Below are positions 58,149-64,000 of a DNA stretch of 64,000 nt, piece by piece. The notes under the pieces were generated by a model. It did not search any database. It saw nothing but the letters and a program-made list of their open reading frames with translations, and was not told the origin of the DNA. Made by a program: the position numbers and the translations under genes. Origin of the DNA: a virus. Location of the stretch: positions 57,192 to 121,191 of the IMG/VR virus record IMGVR_UViG_3300001847_000838; one strand, 5' to 3'. Positions within the stretch are counted from its first letter, which is position 1; every line of letters starts with the position of its first letter.

Positions 58149-58729
58149 GATGTCCTCTTATATTTTATTGCGGATTTTGCTGCGTCATAAGTTACTTCTA
58201 TCACGCCCACAGGTAATGAGTTTTTAAAGAAGTTATAGGATAAGGGATCTTCTGAAGCATCTCTAATAATTGTTACTTCATCAAAGTCCGCAGGTGCTAA
58301 ACCTACAGCATTAACTATCTCAACAGGTATAGGATTATCTTTGCTATAATGTTCGCCGGTATCGTCAACAGCTATAACTCGCTTTGCAAGTATAGGTTCT
58401 TCTTCATAAGAAGCTCTATTTATGTGCTCTAAAGTTATACCGGGTCTAGGCTGTTTAGGTGCAGAAACCGCTGCATTATCTAATATTTTGTATGCAGATA
58501 CATTGATGCGGGCGTCTATATTTTCACCTTTTTTTCCTACATAAAAAGATGTAGAAGATTCAAAACGCTTTATTTCGACTTGTAAAGGAGGTTGGGTGTC
58601 AGACGTAAGAATGACAATTTGTTTAACAAAGAAACCACGCACATCTTCTACTTGCACGAGGCCGTAAGAAGATCCGTCGACGATGAAAGCACGCGGCTTC
58701 ACCTCTATCAGGTGTCTTTCAAACCACAT
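58145..58729 (-). CDS. Virion structural protein candidate, 194 residues
   Basis: Beta-rich protein (AFIVDGSSYGLVQVEDVRGF, RPGITLEHINRASYEEEPIL, DDTGEHYSKDNPIPVEIVNA). The last element is like phage structural proteins with NPLPV turns. First gene of the fibre operon after the tail-tube terminator. Confidence 0.6.
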   Translation of the reverse strand: MWFERHLIEVKPRAFIVDGSSYGLVQVEDVRGFFVKQIVILTSDTQPPLQVEIKRFESSTSFYVGKKGENIDARINVSAYKILDNAAVSAPKQPRPGITLEHINRASYEEEPILAKRVIAVDDTGEHYSKDNPIPVEIVNAVGLAPADFDEVTIIRDASEDPLSYNFFKNSLPVGVIEVTYDAAKSAIKYKRTS

Positions 58730-58830
58730 TGTCCTTTTCCTTACCTACGACTTAAGCCATCTCAAGAAGGTAGAGCCATCTCTACATGTTCAAGATTATC
58801 GTTCCTTTATAAGATATCATATTTATTAAT

Positions 58831-58866
58831 GAAAAATAAAAACCCCAGCATTTACGCTGGGGTTTA
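58831..58866 (-). terminator. Rho-independent terminator after tail tube gene
   Basis: On the minus strand AACCCCAGC, 6-base loop, GCTGGGGTT, then TTTATTTTTC. Stem 9 bp, GC-rich. It separates tube/sheath transcription from the fibre operon. Confidence 0.88.
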
Positions 58867-58890
58867 TATTAAATAACAAGAAATAGAGAA

Positions 58891-59337
58891 CTAAGGTAGG
58901 CTTACTGCGCCAGCCTCTTCTTGATCGCCACTTTCGTCAGAAACTTTAAGTCCAACATAGCTAATACTAATACGGGTAGTAGCTCGTGCGCTTGGAGCTG
59001 AATTGTAGCTTGTAGGAATACATCCAATAGCAGTCATAATAAGTTCGCCACTTTGACGGTCTCTAATAGAGATAGTTACCGAACCAAGATTTAAAATATC
59101 TTGAAGTTTAGGAAATTTAGGCAAAGTGTGAACACCGTTGCCAACTACCCTAAAACCTGCACAGCTTATATTGACTGCTTCATAGCTTGTTGGGGTAATT
59201 TCGGCAGGACCAAAACGACCAAGAATATGAATAGGCTCTACACCTATATTTGCACCATAGCTGCAGTTTTCAAAAACACCAACAACTTGGTTGTCTACGC
59301 TGATGACTGCCCGGCCACCGGTTAAGACTTTAGACAT
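58891..59337 (-). CDS. Tail tube protein candidate
   Basis: 148 residues, the usual size of a tail tube subunit. Pattern GGRAVISVDNQVVGVFENCS, PIHILGRFGPAEITPTSYEA, then LGSVTISIRDRQSGELIM fits tube proteins of contractile tails, where a beta hairpin follows the first strands. It lies directly after the sheath gene and before a strong terminator, as in most myoviruses. AAAGGAG before the ATG. Confidence 0.75.
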   Translation of the reverse strand: MSKVLTGGRAVISVDNQVVGVFENCSYGANIGVEPIHILGRFGPAEITPTSYEAVNISCAGFRVVGNGVHTLPKFPKLQDILNLGSVTISIRDRQSGELIMTAIGCIPTSYNSAPSARATTRISISYVGLKVSDESGDQEEAGAVSLP

Positions 59338-59356
59338 ATTTAACTCCTTTAATCAG

Positions 59357-61507
59357 TTACTGGTTTGCTGCCGACTGAACTTGAGAAATGCTCAATTCAA
59401 TTGGAATAAAGTAAATTGTGGTGCTTAGTTTGATTTCAAGGCTAACAGACATAGTTGGCCCTGAAATTGATACCTTAGCATTTCTATATCCAAGAGGCGC
59501 TTGATCGTCAGCAGTAATAGCTTTTACTCTGCGATATTCATCCATCTTGGAAGCAATAAATGCCAATGCTGTAGCGGAATCTACGTCTGCAAGCGATTGA
59601 CCTACAAAAGCCCTCTGAAGAGCATCCGATAGATCAAGAGCTACTATATCCGCCAAATAAACGGCTTGCATGCTATTGTATACAAAATTGGTATCAAAAC
59701 CATAAGTAGTTTGATCAGAAACCCATTTAACGCCAGCAGTATCATTTTGAAGAATAAGAAGCCCGCCAAGAAGAGCATCTTCTACATCTCCAGGGTTGCC
59801 GGAATCAAAACCTGAAGGATCCTCAAAGCTGATTATGTTAGCAAGCTTATTTGTGATTCCTTTATAAAATCCAGCAGCTTGCATACCAGCAGCTACGCAA
59901 GCTGCGTACCAAGGAAGATATTTTTGTATTACACCTTGGCTATCAATTTGACTAACTTTTTGAAATGCCATGTTCATGCGGTAATTGGCTGCAATTTGAG
60001 CTTTAGCCTTAGAATTAGCATAACTTCCAAAATATGATAAGACAGCTATACGATTACGTTTTAGCTTAGGGGTGCTCATCTTTAAGCAATGATTTTTTAC
60101 TGCAGCGTGAATAGCATCAATAGTATATGTCGATAAAGAATCGGTAAGACCATCAGCAAGATCGCTGCTTGCATCTCTACTAAACAATGGAACAACAAAG
60201 TTTGCTTGCAATGCCTCTAAAGCAGCAAGAGCATCTACGATATCAGCTGCAAGAGTAGCCCCCTTAGCTCCATTAGACAAAAATTCATAAGAAGACATTG
60301 GAGAAGGAAGGCCAGAAGAAGCTTGTTCAACCCACTCTACAGCAGAGCTATTAGCTATTGCATCTTCCCAATTTGACAAAGATCGCTTCACTCTACCCGG
60401 CATTAAGCTGGATCCACTTGAGCAAATTCCAATAGAGGATACATTATCAAGTTTGTTTGGATTAGATTGTTGAGAAGCAACAGGAACAGCTGCTGTGTAT
60501 CCTGGTTTTGAAGAAATAAAATCAGCAAGATCCTTTAGAGTAGCATATGAAGACATATCAATGCTTAAAGCCGAACCAGATCCACCTACAACGACTGTTG
60601 ATAGGCTATTGCCTGAAATAGTCATTGTTGCAGTAGTTCCAGCATATCCAATCTCTAAAGCAATATCTCCAGAAGCTTCTAAAGTTTCATTTAAACCAAT
60701 ATCGCTTCGAATAACGGACATCTCTACTGCAGACTCTGCACCAGAAATAGAAAGACCCTCAGCAAGACCTAAGGCTGCTAAATCCCCCAAATTAAGTTCA
60801 ATAATTTCAAAACTTTTTGCCCAACCTTTGCGATAATTCGCAGGATCAGCAGAAAGAAAAAGCTTAAGAGAGTTTGCTGCTGTACCAGCAATAGCAGAAA
60901 TACCTGCGGGAAGTTCAGAGTTAAGCTCAGTAATTAAATCGTTAATATTTCCATGATCTCCAGCAATTCCGCTCAAAGTAACAACGGCAGATGCACCGCC
61001 ATTAATTCTAACCGCAAATGTCTTGTTGTTAAGAGCTGCACCAAAAGAAGAGATAGTAGAACCACTATAAGAAGGAGCTTCTTCTGCTTGACTAGCGATA
61101 ATTTTATACTTAATTTTGTTACCTTCGACTCCAAAATTTTTAGCTTTTAAACTTCCATAGTCGGTATCTACAATAGCAGAAGCTTTTGTTCCAGAATTGG
61201 TTTTTAAAATTAAAATGTTTGTAGCAGAACCCACAATATTTGCATCTGCCGATGGAGAGCTAAGCGCTTGCATAGCATCTACAATAGGTCCAGAAACATA
61301 CTTTTTAATAACTTTATCGGCTTGATCTGGAGAAAAAAAGTTGCTTTTTAGATCTTCATCTCCAAAAGCCGCTCCTCCAGCTGCTTCGCCTATAATAGCT
61401 ACTACGCCTGTATTTCCTATTCCAACAGGAATAGATTTAACGCTAACGCTTGGATAAGCGCCAGGAATTACGGTGTTAATGAACGAAGTGGTCAGTCTCT
61501 GTGCCAT
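59357..61507 (-). CDS. Tail sheath protein
   Basis: 716 residues. Contracts to drive the tube into the cell. Start rich in VIPGAYPSVSVKSIPVG, typical of sheath subunits. The C-terminal third has FEDPSGFDSGNPGDVEDALL, GVKWVSDQTTYGFDTNFVYN, the AFVGQSLADVDSATALAFIA helix and YFIPIELSISQV strand for the subunit handshake. Length is near T4 gp18 (about 660). GGAGTAGGC before the ATG. Confidence 0.88.
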   Translation of the reverse strand: MAQRLTTSFINTVIPGAYPSVSVKSIPVGIGNTGVVAIIGEAAGGAAFGDEDLKSNFFSPDQADKVIKKYVSGPIVDAMQALSSPSADANIVGSATNILILKTNSGTKASAIVDTDYGSLKAKNFGVEGNKIKYKIIASQAEEAPSYSGSTISSFGAALNNKTFAVRINGGASAVVTLSGIAGDHGNINDLITELNSELPAGISAIAGTAANSLKLFLSADPANYRKGWAKSFEIIELNLGDLAALGLAEGLSISGAESAVEMSVIRSDIGLNETLEASGDIALEIGYAGTTATMTISGNSLSTVVVGGSGSALSIDMSSYATLKDLADFISSKPGYTAAVPVASQQSNPNKLDNVSSIGICSSGSSLMPGRVKRSLSNWEDAIANSSAVEWVEQASSGLPSPMSSYEFLSNGAKGATLAADIVDALAALEALQANFVVPLFSRDASSDLADGLTDSLSTYTIDAIHAAVKNHCLKMSTPKLKRNRIAVLSYFGSYANSKAKAQIAANYRMNMAFQKVSQIDSQGVIQKYLPWYAACVAAGMQAAGFYKGITNKLANIISFEDPSGFDSGNPGDVEDALLGGLLILQNDTAGVKWVSDQTTYGFDTNFVYNSMQAVYLADIVALDLSDALQRAFVGQSLADVDSATALAFIASKMDEYRRVKAITADDQAPLGYRNAKVSISGPTMSVSLEIKLSTTIYFIPIELSISQVQSAANQ

Positions 61508-61518
61508 TGCCTACTCCC

Positions 61519-61788
61519 TTATTTCCTCAATCCAAAATGTTCTATACCTTTTCCAAAAAGTTCTGGTTTATCACAACCGATGCTTTTTAGATGAGCCCAA
61601 AGTACATCTTCTAGCTCTTTAGGCCTATCATATTTTCGACGCTCCGAAGCCCACCAAGCGCAGAAAATCTCTTTTGCTTTATAATCACCATACCTACCCG
61701 TAGGGGTGGGTACTTGTCGAGACTCTTCAAGTTTCTCTTTGATCTCAACTTCTCGCGGTTTATTGTCAGGGTTCTTTTTTCGACCCAT
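61519..61788 (-). CDS. Hypothetical protein, 89 residues
   Basis: ATG 61788 (MGRKKNPDNKPREVEIKEKL) in TAATG overlap; an ATG four codons upstream is also possible. Helical and basic with EIFCAWWASERRKYDRPKEL. Sits between head/neck-like genes and the sheath. No family recognised. Confidence 0.62.
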   Translation of the reverse strand: MGRKKNPDNKPREVEIKEKLEESRQVPTPTGRYGDYKAKEIFCAWWASERRKYDRPKELEDVLWAHLKSIGCDKPELFGKGIEHFGLRK

Positions 61789-62216
61789 TACTTTTTCCAT
61801 TTCTCAGGCTTTACACCAGCAGCTACGCATACAGCATGTGGATCCTTAACGTCGGGGCTCTTTTCTTTTACTTTGCGAGTGCAACGATCGTGTTTTGATT
61901 CCTCTTCAGATTTTTTTAATCTTTTTTTGCTTTTATAATCTATAAACTTATTAAGAGGTTTTTGATGCAAAGAAGACATATTAGGATGACCAAAATCTTT
62001 TTGCTTAGGAATTATTTTTTCTTGAGCTGTAGGGATTTTTTGGTGTGGAATCTTTAAGTCTGCCATCTCAGCTGCACTTTGGCTTTGAGGCGCGGCTTTT
62101 TTAAGAGTTTCTTCCTTAGCCTTGCTATTTTTTTCAAGGCGCTCTTTAGCCATCTGCTTAACTTTTTCAAGGACTCCAAGAGCCGCTTCTTTGGGCGTAT
62201 ATTCTTTCTTTTCCAC
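61788..62216 (-). CDS. Hypothetical virion-associated protein, 142 residues
   Basis: GTG start with GGAG eight bases before. Basic, probably disordered for 100 residues, then a small C-terminal domain CTRKVKEKSPDVKDPHAVCV, AAGVKPEKW. Similar short Cys domains occur at the ends of phage head proteins. Function unknown. Confidence 0.65.
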   Translation of the reverse strand: MEKKEYTPKEAALGVLEKVKQMAKERLEKNSKAKEETLKKAAPQSQSAAEMADLKIPHQKIPTAQEKIIPKQKDFGHPNMSSLHQKPLNKFIDYKSKKRLKKSEEESKHDRCTRKVKEKSPDVKDPHAVCVAAGVKPEKWKK

Positions 62217-62278
62217 AGTTTCGTCTCCTAACGAACTAAAGATTATTGTCCTTATTAAAATCCTTTAAAATCAAAAGC

Positions 62279-62977
62279 TTATTTTTTGTTCTTAGATGAT
62301 TTTAAGATTCCTGTTGCCCCTAAAGTTTTATCTATTTCTTTTTTATGATCTTTAGACTTTCCAAAAGGATACCCAATTCTAGCATTAATCGTTTGGCCTC
62401 CTGGTGGAGAAGCTGAAGGCACTGAAGGTGGCGGTGGCGATGGGGGTAAAGGTGCGCTTGCAGCAGGCCCTCCCCCAAATGGGTACCCAATTTTAGCATT
62501 AATTGTACCGTCAGTTTTTGACATTTCACGCTTTTCGGACATGCGAACCATAAATTTTTGAAGTGGCCGAGGCATTTTAGGTATTTTGTTTCCACCCTTA
62601 AAACCATCCGAAGGAGCCCCAGCTCCTGCTGGCGTTATAGGGGGGTGCAAATTAGAACTTGAAGCGGGCATTTTAGGCATTTTTATCTGTTTAGGTCGTT
62701 GCCCAAGTTTAGCTTCGGCATTAAGCTGTTTTTGGCTATGCATTTCAGAGAGAGCTTGTTGATGTACATCTTTATTTAGTACTGACTCTGAAGCAGCTGG
62801 AATATGACTCTCAGGAAGTTTTTGATTTCCAGGAATCTTCATGTTATGAACAGCATGCTCTAAAGCATGAGGCTTAGTTATAGAAACTTTTCCTTGCTGA
62901 AAAGCTTTCATGATTGCTTTGTGTAGAGCTTTTTTGATGTCATCTCTCATAAAGTTAAGATTGCCTCTCTCACTCAT
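62279..62977 (-). CDS. Pro-rich low-complexity protein, 232 residues
   Basis: Helical N-terminus, then Pro/Lys-rich linkers (PKQIKMPKMPASS, PLPPSPPPPSVPSASPP) and two copies of INAxIGYPFG. It is likely flexible and part of the virion or its scaffold. It overlaps the upstream gene by 8 bases. Confidence 0.65.
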   Translation of the reverse strand: MSERGNLNFMRDDIKKALHKAIMKAFQQGKVSITKPHALEHAVHNMKIPGNQKLPESHIPAASESVLNKDVHQQALSEMHSQKQLNAEAKLGQRPKQIKMPKMPASSSNLHPPITPAGAGAPSDGFKGGNKIPKMPRPLQKFMVRMSEKREMSKTDGTINAKIGYPFGGGPAASAPLPPSPPPPSVPSASPPGGQTINARIGYPFGKSKDHKKEIDKTLGATGILKSSKNKK

Positions 62978-63971
62978 CTACGGTTAGCCAAGGCTCATCT
63001 TCATCGTCTAAAAAAGATGGTGCATTTTGGCTTAAAATGCGTATTCCCCCTTTAAAACCTTCATTTTCTAAATTTTCATTAAGATTATCAATTATTTGTA
63101 CGTTTTCTATTACTCTACGGGGCGTTTTAAGCCAAGTGTTTTCTACTTGACCAGACAAAGTTATAAACCTAGAGTAAACGTTTTCTCCGCCAGGAACTCC
63201 CCAATCATTATTTGGCATCAAATCAGAACTTGATATAGAAGATTCCGCAAAAGATCTAGCCTCAAGAAGTCCTTCTCTATATCTTAAAAGAATGTGAACT
63301 ATAAATGCATGAAGCCACATCAAAATAGATGGATCCCCATGAACATGACAACCTATATGATATGTTTCTCTAAAAAAACTATGCTCTCTTCGCACTCTAT
63401 AAATTTGATATTTTGGAACAACAGCTAATCTGGATGCAGATATCTGCATGCCTGCCTCTATAGCAATACCATTTTTGCCGCTTCTACCTAATACTACGTA
63501 ACCTTGACCGTTATCTGGATTAACTAAAATCATATCTTTAGACACAAGCGTGCTATTGATTTCATTTGGAAGAATCACTATACCAGTATCTTGGTCATAA
63601 GATATTGGAATAAACGGTTTTAATATATAAGGTATGGGTTTACCAATTTTGTTTGGCATAAGTTCAATTACTTCTGAAGAAAGATCTCCCATACTTTTTT
63701 CTTCGATTATTTCGCTTGAGGATCCTAAGCCTATAGTGACACACGGAAGCTCATCTTTATCTCCAGGTCGACTTTGAAGATTAATTGATATTTTATTATT
63801 TGCAAGCCACTGTTTAGCTTTATCTATCTCTGATTGACCATATTTTTTTTGTAAAGCAGGCTCATCAACCATTTGACTAAGAATATCATCAACAAGCCAA
63901 AGGTTTTTGCGCATATCATCTAAACCTTGTTCTATGGCTGTTTTTATTATAACATCACCAGAAAATATCAC
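62970..63971 (-). CDS. Virion protein, neck or tail-completion candidate, 333 residues
   Basis: GTG start at 63971 with AGAGG before and a GTGA overlap with the stop of the preceding gene. Helical N-terminal 60 residues, then beta strands (LPCVTIGLGSSSEI, GIVILPNEINSTLV, YQIYRVRREHSFFRETYHIG) and LHAFIVHILLRYREGLLEAR. Place before sheath suggests neck or tail terminator, but this is inference. Confidence 0.65.
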   Translation of the reverse strand: MIFSGDVIIKTAIEQGLDDMRKNLWLVDDILSQMVDEPALQKKYGQSEIDKAKQWLANNKISINLQSRPGDKDELPCVTIGLGSSSEIIEEKSMGDLSSEVIELMPNKIGKPIPYILKPFIPISYDQDTGIVILPNEINSTLVSKDMILVNPDNGQGYVVLGRSGKNGIAIEAGMQISASRLAVVPKYQIYRVRREHSFFRETYHIGCHVHGDPSILMWLHAFIVHILLRYREGLLEARSFAESSISSSDLMPNNDWGVPGGENVYSRFITLSGQVENTWLKTPRRVIENVQIIDNLNENLENEGFKGGIRILSQNAPSFLDDEDEPWLTVDE

Positions 63972-64000
63972 TTAAACCTCTTTAAGATCTCAGGAAGAAT
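63968..64000 (-). CDS. C-terminal end of an upstream gene, cut by window edge
   Basis: Ten codons (ILPEILKRFK) and TGA, open to the window end. The TGA overlaps the next GTG start, which is the coupling style of this region. Too short to identify. Confidence 0.4.
   Translation of the reverse strand: MLPEILKRFK

Noticed and set aside
58801-58835. T4-type late promoter (TATAAATA-like) near TTAATAAATATG
   Set aside because: Single AT-rich match without a repeated pattern before other structural genes.

Overview
This window is part of the genome of a large tailed bacteriophage with a contractile tail (myovirus type). The evidence is a tail sheath gene, a tail tube candidate, a giant baseplate J-like (T4 gp6-type) gene, a gp25-type baseplate protein, a tape-measure candidate, a baseplate hub candidate and a gpV/gp5-type spike, together with long runs of small overlapping genes of unknown function. 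The host is probably Gram-negative: the phage carries lipoprotein signal peptides, a PagL-like outer-membrane protein, an inner-membrane spanin candidate and a host-like sigma-70 promoter set. Base composition is low (sampled 60-base blocks about 33-37% G+C) with sharply bounded GC-rich patches. No portal, terminase, capsid or polymerase gene is seen, so the genome extends beyond both ends; a gene is cut at each edge.

Layout. 1-10860, minus strand: baseplate genes (a cut fibre/baseplate gene, the 2186-residue J-like protein, a LysM/gp25 fusion). 10940-11485, plus: a lone secreted metzincin-like lipoprotein. 11397-23318, minus: an accessory/early region with many short genes in ATGA-type overlaps, including ThyX, dUTPase, a DUF932 protein, an Rrf2-type regulator and a PagL-like enzyme. 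23439-30637, plus: tape measure, hub, spike, a CPBP-type intramembrane protease and a structural protein. 30647-41821, mostly minus: a second accessory region with a histidine phosphatase, a CoaD-like adenylyltransferase, peptidyl-tRNA hydrolase 2, one tRNA-like gene, a lytic transglycosylase, two tail-chaperone candidates and a highly structured non-coding element at 33571-33775. 41975-43753, plus: a cluster of small membrane proteins that looks like a lysis cassette. 43764-64000, minus: tail fibres with repeated modules, then tail tube, sheath and neck or head-completion candidates.

How the parts work together. The accessory regions are read mainly from a family of near-identical sigma-70 promoters (TTGACN, exactly 17 bases, TATTCT-like) placed before short operons. 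This suggests early expression by the host polymerase. Nucleotide genes (ThyX, dUTPase) and translation or cofactor genes (Pth2, the tRNA-like gene, CoaD) support takeover. The structural genes build a contractile tail with a complex, repeat-rich adhesion apparatus.

Most notable: (1) the structured RNA candidate at 33571-33775, closed by a perfect 13-bp helix and holding five further hairpins; (2) GC-rich islands with abrupt edges inside otherwise AT-rich genes; (3) the uniform promoter family, including a perfectly duplicated 62-bp promoter cassette; (4) a tRNA-like gene beside Pth2; (5) a phage-borne PagL-like protein and a secreted metzincin-like lipoprotein.
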